Of a stretch of 64,000 nt of DNA, positions 1 to 7,759 are shown piece after piece; position 1 is the first letter of the stretch, and every line of letters starts with the position of its first letter. The stretch lies in assembly GCA_046294845.1 (NCBI GenBank), contig JBKBNU010000001.1, forward strand, positions 682,001-746,000, in the 5' to 3' direction. Origin of the DNA: Micavibrio_C sp046294845 (lineage in GTDB: Bacteria; Pseudomonadota; Alphaproteobacteria; Micavibrionales; Micavibrionaceae). Both the position numbers and the translations under genes were made by a program. The notes beneath the pieces are model-generated. The model was not told where the DNA came from and did not search any database. It worked only from the letters and a program-made list of their open reading frames with translations.

Positions 1-1
1 C

Positions 2-328
2 ATCAACTTCGAAGAGCCTAAAGCTGCCGAAGCCAAAGAAGAACGCAGTGAGCTGCCGTTCAACCGCAATCTGCTGCGCAAAGTTGACGAACTGGAACTT
101 TCTGTTCGTTCTGCCAACTGCCTCAAAAACGATAACATCGTTTATATTGGTGATCTGGTGCAGAAATCAGAAAGCGATATGCTCCGTACACCAAACTTCG
201 GTCGTAAATCTCTGAACGAGATCAAGGAAGTTCTGGCTACAATGGGTCTGCATCTTGGTATGCAGATCGAAGGTTGGCCGCCAGAGAACATCGAGGATCT
301 GGCTCGTAAAGTTGACGAACCTTTCTAA
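2..328 (+). CDS. rpoA: RNA polymerase alpha subunit, C-terminal part (5' truncated by the window edge)
   Basis: The open frame enters from the left edge and gives the last 109 residues of RNA polymerase alpha. The stretch is the alpha C-terminal domain, which contacts promoter UP elements and activators: an RSANCL motif, whose Arg corresponds to the DNA-contacting Arg265 of E. coli, is followed by YIGDLVQ, a TPNFGRKSL turn and a closing GWPPENI segment. It lies directly before rplQ, the usual end of the alpha ribosomal-protein operon. Unusually, about 160 nt containing two hairpins separate the two genes. Confidence 0.97.
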   Translation: MNFEEPKAAEAKEERSELPFNRNLLRKVDELELSVRSANCLKNDNIVYIGDLVQKSESDMLRTPNFGRKSLNEIKEVLATMGLHLGMQIEGWPPENIEDLARKVDEPF

Positions 329-348
329 GGATAGGTTCTGATGTTAAT

Positions 349-374
349 AGGTCCTTTTAAGATGAAAAGGACCT
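349..374 (+). other. Perfect 10-bp hairpin in the rpoA-rplQ spacer
   Basis: AGGTCCTTTT pairs with AAAAGGACCT across a six-base loop, 21 nt after the rpoA stop. No U tract follows, so it does not read as a normal intrinsic terminator. A second short hairpin (GGGCA/TGCCC around 387-399) follows. An RNA-processing or mRNA-stability element between rpoA and rplQ is the most natural reading, but this is inference. Confidence 0.5.
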
Positions 375-490
375 GTTACAAAACAAAGGGCATGGTGCCC
401 GCTTCCGTTTCCAATGGCCCTCTTGGGCTCATGTTAACGGAATACACAATGGATCTTCTGCGGAAGACCGCTGCTATGAAGGACTAGAAA

Positions 491-1072
491 ATGAACCACG
501 GTATTAAACAACGCAAGTTGAACCGCACAACACCTCACCGTAAAGCCATGTTTGCCAATATGGCAGCAGCTTTGGTTAAGCACGAGCAGATCGTAACAAC
601 TCTGCCTAAAGCAAAGGAACTGAAGCCGATCGTTGAGAAGCTGGTAACACTGGGCAAGAAATCCAAGGCTGATCCTAAAACAGCTCTGGCTAACCGTCGC
701 CGCGCGATTGCGATCATGCGTGATAAAGATCAGGTTTCCAAACTGTTTGATGTTATTGCCGACCGTTATGCTACACGTCAGGGTGGTTATATCCGCGTCC
801 TGAAAGCAGGCTTCCGTTATGGTGATGCTGCCCCCATGGCTGTAATCGAGTTCGTTGATCGCGATGTAAGCGCCAAAGGTAAAGACAGCGGCCCAACACA
901 ATTTGCTGATGAAGCTGCTTACGAAGCCGCTCAGGAAGCTGCCAAAGCTGAAAAGGCCGAGAAAAAAGCGGCCCAGAAAGTTGCCAAAGGTGATAGCGTC
1001 AAAGCGAAAAAAGACGCAGGCGCTGCTGGCGGCAAGACAACCGTTCGCAAGGCTTCCCAGCGCGGTAAATAA
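491..1072 (+). CDS. rplQ: 50S ribosomal protein L17
   Basis: A structural protein of the large ribosomal subunit near the exit tunnel. The start is the ATG at 491, preceded by a GAAGGAC Shine-Dalgarno-like stretch. The N-terminus (MNHGIKQRKLNRTTPHRKAM) and the block around GGYIRVLKAGFRYGDAAPMA are typical of L17. At 193 residues it is much longer than the 127-residue E. coli protein: from about residue 130 it carries a low-complexity Lys/Ala/Glu-rich basic tail, an extension of the kind seen in other alphaproteobacteria. It is the last gene of the alpha operon and is followed by a clear terminator. Confidence 0.97.
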   Translation: MNHGIKQRKLNRTTPHRKAMFANMAAALVKHEQIVTTLPKAKELKPIVEKLVTLGKKSKADPKTALANRRRAIAIMRDKDQVSKLFDVIADRYATRQGGYIRVLKAGFRYGDAAPMAVIEFVDRDVSAKGKDSGPTQFADEAAYEAAQEAAKAEKAEKKAAQKVAKGDSVKAKKDAGAAGGKTTVRKASQRGK

Positions 1073-1110
1073 TCAGCCATCCCCTTGGGGTATTGGTCCT
1101 AAAGAATACA

Positions 1111-1139
1111 AAAACGGCCCCTCTAAGGGCCGTTTTTTT
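1111..1139 (+). terminator. Intrinsic terminator after rplQ
   Basis: An ACGGCCC/GGGCCGT stem with a short loop is followed by seven T, about 40 nt after the rplQ stop. It closes the alpha operon. Confidence 0.9.
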
Positions 1140-1253
1140 ATGCTTGTCTAATGGTTATCAAGAGGGCAAGTCCTTGTCGGGGCAGGGGTGTCATGCTAGT
1201 CTTTGCAATGCCTTATAAAGGCGATTTTTCTGATTATTCCGAAGGGGCATTCT

Positions 1254-1535
1254 ATGAAATTTTATGGTCCGGCAGCGCTGTGCTTGGCGCTTACAGTTTA
1301 CTTTGTAACGGGTTTCTCTTCTGCGGCGCATGCTTATATTGATCTTGGTACGGGCAGTATGATTTTCCAGATGATTGTTGCCGGTTTTGTCGGCCTGACA
1401 TTTACAATCAAAATGTACTGGTTCAAGATCAAAGCCAAAATCAAGCAATTGATGGGGCAAGGGGATGCTGAAGCATCGGCAACAACAGGTTTGAACAAAG
1501 ATAATAGTGATGATGGCCACAGCACAAAAAATTAA
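1254..1535 (+). CDS. Small exported/membrane protein with a YIDLGTGS motif
   Basis: A 93-residue protein. An upstream in-frame ATG at 1203 is possible, but the ATG at 1254 has a GAAGGGG Shine-Dalgarno and begins a clean signal peptide (about residues 1-27, ending AAHA). The mature part starts AYIDLGTGS, runs into one hydrophobic membrane helix (about residues 34-55), then a Lys-rich stretch and a polar tail. Small proteins with this Y-I-D-x-G-T-G-S motif occur beside polysaccharide and sulfatase-like genes; their function is not established. It overlaps the next gene by 26 nt, so the two are probably expressed together. Confidence 0.75.
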   Translation: MKFYGPAALCLALTVYFVTGFSSAAHAYIDLGTGSMIFQMIVAGFVGLTFTIKMYWFKIKAKIKQLMGQGDAEASATTGLNKDNSDDGHSTKN

Positions 1536-2919
1536 ATCATCCTTCCGCGATCCGGATGGACAGGTTTTTATTGAAGGCGACCGTATTTTTCGTTTGATCC
1601 GCCGTGATGCTGTTTCCCATTACCGTCATTTGATGGATAGCGGCTTATATAATGCTTTGATCAAGGAAGGTCTATTGATCAGTCATCAGGAAATCGCTAA
1701 TGACCAGCATGATATTGCAACGGCATCGGGTGATATTGTTATTGCCCCCGAACGTATTCCCTTTATCTCTTATCCTTATGAATGGAGTTTTTCAGCACTG
1801 AAAGAAGCAGCGCTGACCACTTTAAAGATTCAAAAGTTATGTCTGGATCATGGCATGACTTTGCAAGATGCTACGGCTTTTAATATCCAGTTTATAAATG
1901 GCCGCTGGCTTATGATTGATACGGGTTCATTCCGTAAGCAGGATCATTTTGCCCCCTGGGGTGCGTATCGACAGTTCTGCCAGCACTTTTTGGCACCATT
2001 ATTACTAATGACTTATTGTGACGCACGGTTGCTTTCGCTTTTCTCGCATTATCTTGATGGAATACCGTTGGATCTGGCAGCTAAGCTCTTGCCTTTGCGT
2101 GTGCGTATGCGTCCGGCGGTGCTGATGCATATTGTGATGCACGCTAAATATACACAGCAAGATTTTGATGTTTCTGCTGTCAAGACGCAAGAATCAAAAG
2201 TGTCGAAGGCATCGGCCTATGGATTGATTGATCAACTGCAGAGTGTCATTGCTTCTCTGGTCCTTGAAAAGAAAGAAACATTCTGGACCGATTATGAGCA
2301 GACACACACCTACAACACAGAAGAATTCAAGCATAAAGAGGCTTTTATTGCGGATGCTGTGTCCCGCTCCGCACCCGATATGATCTGGGATATGGGTGCC
2401 AACACAGGCCACTTCAGCCGTCTGGCTCTTGATTGCGCTGCTAGGAAGGCAGCCGTTGTTGCTTTCGAGTTTGATTTTATGACCGTGGAAGCCGGTAACC
2501 GTCAAAGTCAGGCTAGAGCGACAGACAAGCCACTGCACCTTTGGATGGACTTGCTTAACCCCACGGCGCCCGCCGGTTGGGCAGGTGAAGAATGGCAAAA
2601 TCTTGAAGCGCGCGGCCCTGCTGATATCGTACTGGCCTTGGCCTTGATTCACCATTTGTGTTTGTCGGGTAATATAAATTTTGAACAGCTTTCTGGCTTT
2701 TTCGCGCGTATTGCACGTAATCTTGTTATAGAATTCGTACCAAAAGATGATCCGCAGTCACAGAGATTGCTCAAGAGCCGTAAAGACATTTATCAGGGCT
2801 ATACGCAGAATTTGTTTGAAGAGAACTTTTCGAATGCTTTTACAATTCTGAAAAAAGAAGCGGTTTCCCAGACAGGGAGGACGCTTTACCTGATGAAAAA
2901 CCATGCTCTTGCGAAATAA
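1510..2919 (+). CDS. Kinase-like domain fused to a SAM-dependent methyltransferase (NoeA-like)
   Basis: A 469-residue protein. Starts at ATG 1510 or 1513 are equally possible. The C-terminal half has methyltransferase motif I (DMGANTGHF, from Asp294) followed by an acidic strand end (VVAFEFD), so it should bind S-adenosylmethionine. The N-terminal half has Asp120-x4-Asn125, then IDTGSF with Asp137: the arrangement of a protein-kinase-like catalytic loop and metal-binding Asp. The overall organisation recalls methyltransferases annotated as nodulation protein NoeA-like, but the substrate is unknown. It is sandwiched by overlaps between the YIDLGTGS protein and a sulfatase-fold enzyme, which suggests a joint role in modifying an envelope glycan or lipid. 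The kinase-like reading is inference from short motifs. Confidence 0.75.
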   Translation: MMATAQKIKSSFRDPDGQVFIEGDRIFRLIRRDAVSHYRHLMDSGLYNALIKEGLLISHQEIANDQHDIATASGDIVIAPERIPFISYPYEWSFSALKEAALTTLKIQKLCLDHGMTLQDATAFNIQFINGRWLMIDTGSFRKQDHFAPWGAYRQFCQHFLAPLLLMTYCDARLLSLFSHYLDGIPLDLAAKLLPLRVRMRPAVLMHIVMHAKYTQQDFDVSAVKTQESKVSKASAYGLIDQLQSVIASLVLEKKETFWTDYEQTHTYNTEEFKHKEAFIADAVSRSAPDMIWDMGANTGHFSRLALDCAARKAAVVAFEFDFMTVEAGNRQSQARATDKPLHLWMDLLNPTAPAGWAGEEWQNLEARGPADIVLALALIHHLCLSGNINFEQLSGFFARIARNLVIEFVPKDDPQSQRLLKSRKDIYQGYTQNLFEENFSNAFTILKKEAVSQTGRTLYLMKNHALAK

Positions 2920-4522
2920 GTTCTTGAAGAATTATGGTCGCCAGATATTCGTCATGGCGGCGATTATCCTCGTAAGTTTGCAATTATCTCTTAGCGTCAG
3001 CATGAGCATGATGGGGCGCTATTGGGAAGTAGTTGAAGTAGGGAAGCCTTTCCTTTTCTTGTTGGCGCTAGCATCGTTTCTCTTTTTTTCCGCGAGAATG
3101 ATGAAAGCCTCTTTGGAAAGGGCCTGTTTTACTGCACTATTCTTGATTTTTATGTTCTCCCAATATACAGCCTTCCTAACGCCGCATATTAATAATATGA
3201 CGTTGATTGTGTTCATCGCACTGGTTTGCGCCGTTACATGGTTTGTTGGCAAAAAGCCTGAAATATTAAAAATTCTGCTTATGACGCTTGTTGTGCATGC
3301 TTCTATTTTTACTCTGTCTCAGAGCGTTTCTTTGGCGCGTTATTATTGCTGTCAACGTTATGATCTTGACCAGTTGCCGGCCAAGGAAGATCTTTTGTCG
3401 GAAGCCAGGGTCGATTCTGCTGAAAAGGCGCCCGATATTTACATCGTCATTCAGGATGCCATGGGAGACTTCGCAACCACGAAGCGTCTATTTTCTCATG
3501 ATAGTGCCAGCTTTGATGATTATCTAAGGCGTCATAATGTCTATGTTGCGTATGATTCCCGCTCTTATTACACGCAGACCTTTGAATCCGTATCCTCTAC
3601 TTTGAATATGAATTATTTTCAGGATGATGTAATTCTGCCGCATAATAATTTCTACGACTATCGACCAGCAGTACGTTATTTCTTGAGGCCACGCCTGACC
3701 GAGTTTTTAAGGGAACAGGGATATGATTTCCATGTTTCAAGTACAGGCTACAACCTCAATCCAGAAGGAAAATCGGGGGTTAATAATCTGCGGGCGCCGT
3801 TATTTAATATGAGTGCCTTCGAAACTCTAAAAACGTCGTCAATATATTATCCGCTGCTCAATCTTTTGTCTGGACCAGAGAGGGACTTCCTTAATCCCTA
3901 TCGTAAGCACTATAAAGACATTAAAGATCAGTATGCTTTCCTGAAAGAGCAAGCAGAAGCTAAAGCTGACAAACCCAGTTTTGTCTATGCCCATATTATG
4001 TTGCCGCATCCGCCGTTTGTATTTGCCGCAGATGGCAGTTTTGGCGATTACGGTTATCATGATCTCTATTCATATAGCGACGGTGTTTTCCATCCCCGTA
4101 GCGATCTATATGAGGGTGGATGGAATGATTTTTATAAGAAAGCCTATGCAGCGCAGTTGGCCTATGCTCAAAAAGAAATTCGCGAATTTTTTGATGTCAT
4201 ACACAAGCGTGCATCTGGTCGGCCGGTTGTCGTGATTATCCAAGGAGACCACGGTTCACGTTCACTCGAAGATTTTCAAAGCCTCGAAAAATCAGATAAA
4301 ACAGAATTGTTTGGTATAACTAATATCGTCTACTTCTCTGATCATGACTATAGCCTGATGAAAGAGGATATGAGCCCGATAAACACACTCCGTGCTGTTC
4401 TTAATAAATATTTTGGAGCAGCTTTACCAATGTTACCCGATCAGCATTGGTATTCTACCTGGATGAAGCCCTACGAATTTTTGTCCGTATCAGAAGAAGA
4501 GATGAAATTTCAGGCGCAATAG
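2903..4522 (+). CDS. Membrane-anchored sulfatase/alkaline-phosphatase-superfamily protein (copy 1)
   Basis: A 539-residue protein. About four or five transmembrane helices fill residues 10-155, followed by an extracytoplasmic catalytic domain. That domain starts with DIYIVIQDAM (about residue 178), where the Asp should bind metal. The conserved SYYTQT segment holds the probable nucleophile Thr226, and the distal metal motif is GDHGS (Asp449, His450). This resembles LTA synthase and phosphoethanolamine transferase enzymes, which move or cleave phospho- or sulfo-groups on envelope polymers; no CxPxR sulfatase signature is seen. It overlaps the methyltransferase gene by 17 nt and is followed 25 nt later by a paralogue. 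Confidence 0.85.
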   Translation: MLLRNKFLKNYGRQIFVMAAIILVSLQLSLSVSMSMMGRYWEVVEVGKPFLFLLALASFLFFSARMMKASLERACFTALFLIFMFSQYTAFLTPHINNMTLIVFIALVCAVTWFVGKKPEILKILLMTLVVHASIFTLSQSVSLARYYCCQRYDLDQLPAKEDLLSEARVDSAEKAPDIYIVIQDAMGDFATTKRLFSHDSASFDDYLRRHNVYVAYDSRSYYTQTFESVSSTLNMNYFQDDVILPHNNFYDYRPAVRYFLRPRLTEFLREQGYDFHVSSTGYNLNPEGKSGVNNLRAPLFNMSAFETLKTSSIYYPLLNLLSGPERDFLNPYRKHYKDIKDQYAFLKEQAEAKADKPSFVYAHIMLPHPPFVFAADGSFGDYGYHDLYSYSDGVFHPRSDLYEGGWNDFYKKAYAAQLAYAQKEIREFFDVIHKRASGRPVVVIIQGDHGSRSLEDFQSLEKSDKTELFGITNIVYFSDHDYSLMKEDMSPINTLRAVLNKYFGAALPMLPDQHWYSTWMKPYEFLSVSEEEMKFQAQ

Positions 4523-4547
4523 TCGGTCTGAAAAAAAGGATTTTTTT

Positions 4548-6188
4548 ATGGTCAATAAAAACAATTCCCCTGCTTCGGATAATAAAGACACTATTCTTAT
4601 TGTGGCTACCATACTTTTTATGGCGATCTATCTTGCGACCAACATGACTTTTGATCTGATGGGGCGTTATTGGGGATTCATGGAAACGGTAAAGGTCTTC
4701 TTGTTCTTTATTGTCTGGCAAATAATTGGATTAAGGATATTTCTTTTCTTCAAAAATGACCGTGTAAGGGCTGCTCTGATCATAGTTCTACTGTCTTTTT
4801 TGCTATTCCAGTATGTTCCATTTGTGACGCCTCATCTAAGCAAGGCTGTTTTGCTGTTATATTTGGCGGGAACGTTCGCACTCACTTTTGTTTTATGCAT
4901 CAGGCAGCAAGCCGCACGCACGGCCTTATCTGTTCTTTTTGTCACCAGCCTCCTCTTTTCTTCCTACAATTTGGGAATCATTTTTTACATGCAGCTAAAA
5001 AGGTCTTATGACCTCAGTCAGATACCTGCCAAGGCAGACCTTCTTAAAGATGCCCATGTGCCGAATCTAGCTCAAGCTCCTGATATTTTCGTGATCTATC
5101 AAGACAGCATGAGTGATTTTTCTACTATTCATCGCATATTTGGATATGACAGTGCCGACTATAAGAGGTTTCTCGAGGATAGCGGTTTTTATATAGCTTC
5201 GGTTGCACGTTCTTATTACACGCAAACTTTACTTTCAATATCCTCAACATTGAATATGAATTATTTGCAGGATGATATACGCCTTCCCCATACGCGTTTC
5301 TTTGATAATAAGCCGGCTATAGATTACTATCTGCATCCGCGTCTTTTCGAATTTTTGATGAAGAATGGATATGATGTTCATATGGCAACTTCGGCCTATA
5401 ATGTCGATAGCACAAAGGATCAGAGCATAAATGATATCAGGGCTCCTGATTTTATAATTGGTGGAATGACAAATGTTTTGGGGGATAGTATTTTCTATCC
5501 CTTGCTCAATCTTTTCTTTGGAGGGCAGAGAGAGTTTTTAAACCCGTATTACAAGATGTATAATACGGTTAAAGAGCATTATGATTTTCTTCGAGAGCAC
5601 GCGGGGAAGGAAGAGGATAGACCACGTCTTGTCTATTTCCATGCAATGACACCTCATCCTCCATTTATCTTTGCGGCAAATGGAGATCTGGCTGATTATC
5701 CGTTTGATGATGTTTTTTCTTATAAGGATGGTGTCTATCACCCCCGTAGTGAACTTTATGAAGGCGGATGGAATGATTTCTATAAAAGGGCTTATGCAGA
5801 GCAGGTTGCATATTCCCAAAAAGAAATCATCTCTGTTGTAGAGTCTTTTAAGAAGCGTGAAGGAAAAAGGCCATATGTTATCGTTATTCAGGGTGATCAT
5901 GGCTCACGAGCTCACAGGAATTTTAAAAGTCTTGAGCGTACCGACAAAACAGAGCTTTTTGGCATAACCAATCTGATTTATTTCTCTGATGGCGATTACA
6001 GTTCTTTGCAAAGTGATATAAGCCCGATTAATACGATGAGGGTCATCATGAATAAATATTTTGATGCCAAGCTTTCCATGCTTAAAAACCAAAACTGGTA
6101 TTCTACATGGGATCGTCCTTATGAATTTTTGCCTGTGAGTGATGCTGAGCAGCGGGCTTATGATTTGTATTCAGATACGGGAAACTAG
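4548..6188 (+). CDS. Membrane-anchored sulfatase/alkaline-phosphatase-superfamily protein (copy 2)
   Basis: A 546-residue paralogue of the preceding gene with the same architecture: hydrophobic helices to about residue 155, then DIFVIYQDSM (about residue 179), SYYTQT with candidate nucleophile Thr227, HPRLFEF, MTPHPPF, and GDHGS (Asp450, His451). By eye roughly half of the residues of the catalytic domain match copy 1, and all putative catalytic residues are kept, so both look active. The ATG is preceded by only a weak purine stretch. This is a tandem duplication that has diverged, probably towards different substrates or steps on the same polymer. Confidence 0.85.
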   Translation: MVNKNNSPASDNKDTILIVATILFMAIYLATNMTFDLMGRYWGFMETVKVFLFFIVWQIIGLRIFLFFKNDRVRAALIIVLLSFLLFQYVPFVTPHLSKAVLLLYLAGTFALTFVLCIRQQAARTALSVLFVTSLLFSSYNLGIIFYMQLKRSYDLSQIPAKADLLKDAHVPNLAQAPDIFVIYQDSMSDFSTIHRIFGYDSADYKRFLEDSGFYIASVARSYYTQTLLSISSTLNMNYLQDDIRLPHTRFFDNKPAIDYYLHPRLFEFLMKNGYDVHMATSAYNVDSTKDQSINDIRAPDFIIGGMTNVLGDSIFYPLLNLFFGGQREFLNPYYKMYNTVKEHYDFLREHAGKEEDRPRLVYFHAMTPHPPFIFAANGDLADYPFDDVFSYKDGVYHPRSELYEGGWNDFYKRAYAEQVAYSQKEIISVVESFKKREGKRPYVIVIQGDHGSRAHRNFKSLERTDKTELFGITNLIYFSDGDYSSLQSDISPINTMRVIMNKYFDAKLSMLKNQNWYSTWDRPYEFLPVSDAEQRAYDLYSDTGN

Positions 6189-6244
6189 ACTGGAAAAATC
6201 TACATTTCTTGTCTCTAGCCGGTGCAGGAAAATCCCTGTATGGC

Positions 6245-6273
6245 TTGAATTAGCAGGATCTTTGCCATAGATT
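6245..6273 (+). promoter_or_regulatory. Candidate sigma-70-type promoter before degP
   Basis: TTGAAT and TAGATT are separated by exactly 17 nt, about 60 nt upstream of the protease start. Confidence 0.5.
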
Positions 6274-6331
6274 ATGACAGATATTTTCCCCTAATTATGC
6301 TTTTTGAAATAAGCCGTAACAGAGGTTGAGA

Positions 6332-7759
6332 ATGAAGAAATTCTGGGCTTTTGCCATACCGCTAACGTTGATGCTGTGTCCCCCTCTCATGGCAGACAGC
6401 TTTGCTGAAGAGGTAAAAACCTTGCCTGCCGATCAGGCTGCAATCAATCTGTCTTTTGCCCCTTTGGTAAAGCAGGTATCGCCTGCTGTTGTTAATATTT
6501 ATACGACTAGAACAATTACAAAGCGTTATGGGCATCCTTTTATGGACGACCCCTTCTTTCGCCAGTTTTTTGGTGATATGCCAGGGCTGGGACAGGGGGG
6601 GAGCGTCAGGCGTCAGGTTGAAGGGGCTCTAGGTTCTGGTGTCATTGTTAATCCGGAAGGGTTAGTTGTAACTAATTCCCACGTAGTTGAAGGTGCAGAC
6701 GAAATCAAAGTGGTATTAGCCGATGGCCGCGAATTCGAAGCACGCCTGACACTGAAAGATGCCCCTTCAGATGTCGCTTTGCTACGGATTGAGAATAAAC
6801 CCGCCGCGTTGCCTTTTGCTCCTTTGCGCCCTAGTGAAGATCTGGAGGTAGGAGATCTGGTCCTTGCTATTGGCAATCCGTTTGGTGTGGGCCAGACAGT
6901 GACAAGCGGTATTATTTCTGCCGTGGCGCGTTCATCATTAAATATCAATGATTACAATTTCTTTATCCAGACGGATGCCGCTATCAATCCCGGGAATTCG
7001 GGGGGGCCTTTGGTGGCTATGGATGGAGGGGTGGTCGGTATTAATACAGCTATCTTCTCCCAAAGCGGAGGATCATTAGGTATTGGCTTTGCCATTCCAT
7101 CAGAAATGGTCCAGTCGGTTATTGCTGCCGAGGCCTCAGGTCGCAAGGGCGTTATCAGGCCCTGGTTGGGCGTGGAAGCCAATACGGTTACCAGCGAGAT
7201 TGCCGAGAGTCTGGGGCTTGAGAAACCGCGTGGTACTCTAATTTCCGGTCTTCATAGTGATAGCCCCCTCAAAAAAGCGGGTATCAAGATTGGTGATGTG
7301 TTGCTAACTTTAAATGGCCATGAAATACGCGATCCTTCCGAGATGAAGTTTCGTATGGCAACGGTGAAGATTGGCGAGACAGCTACAATCAATTACCTGC
7401 GGCATGGAAAAATTAAGGAAGCCAAACTTGTGGCTATGGCACCTCCCGAAAACCCGCCACGGGATGAGACCACTCTGGATAACGGTATTTTTCAAGGTGT
7501 TACAGTTTCTAATATTAACCCCGCAGTTGTAGTTGAAATGGGCTTGGAGGACAGTGAAACAGAAGGGGTTATAGTCAGGAATATCTCCGGACGGAGCTAT
7601 GCTGCCCGTATTTTACGGCCCGGCGATATCGTGCTTAGTCTGAATGATCGTGACATCGCTAATGTTGAAATATTGAAAAAGACACTAATGATGCGTATGT
7701 CAATGCTTAATCTGGTTATTAAGCGCAACGGGCAAATCCAGAAGATAGCGATAAGATAA
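6332..7759 (+). CDS. degP: DegP/HtrA-family periplasmic serine protease
   Basis: A periplasmic protease/chaperone that degrades misfolded envelope proteins. The ATG at 6332 has AGAGG six bases upstream; the longer TTG frame at 6326 has none. The 475-residue protein has a signal peptide (about 1-23), a trypsin-like domain with catalytic triad His117 (TNSHVV), Asp147 (SDVAL) and Ser223 (GNSGGP), then two PDZ domains (about residues 275-365 and 385-475). Length and layout fit DegP/DegQ; the family member cannot be fixed by eye. It heads an operon: its stop overlaps the rarA start by one base (TAATG). Confidence 0.93.
   Translation: MKKFWAFAIPLTLMLCPPLMADSFAEEVKTLPADQAAINLSFAPLVKQVSPAVVNIYTTRTITKRYGHPFMDDPFFRQFFGDMPGLGQGGSVRRQVEGALGSGVIVNPEGLVVTNSHVVEGADEIKVVLADGREFEARLTLKDAPSDVALLRIENKPAALPFAPLRPSEDLEVGDLVLAIGNPFGVGQTVTSGIISAVARSSLNINDYNFFIQTDAAINPGNSGGPLVAMDGGVVGINTAIFSQSGGSLGIGFAIPSEMVQSVIAAEASGRKGVIRPWLGVEANTVTSEIAESLGLEKPRGTLISGLHSDSPLKKAGIKIGDVLLTLNGHEIRDPSEMKFRMATVKIGETATINYLRHGKIKEAKLVAMAPPENPPRDETTLDNGIFQGVTVSNINPAVVVEMGLEDSETEGVIVRNISGRSYAARILRPGDIVLSLNDRDIANVEILKKTLMMRMSMLNLVIKRNGQIQKIAIR

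Noticed and set aside
1203..1253. N-terminal extension of the small YIDLGTGS protein
   Set aside because: The extension would bury the signal peptide; the ATG at 1254 has a well-placed GAAGGGG.
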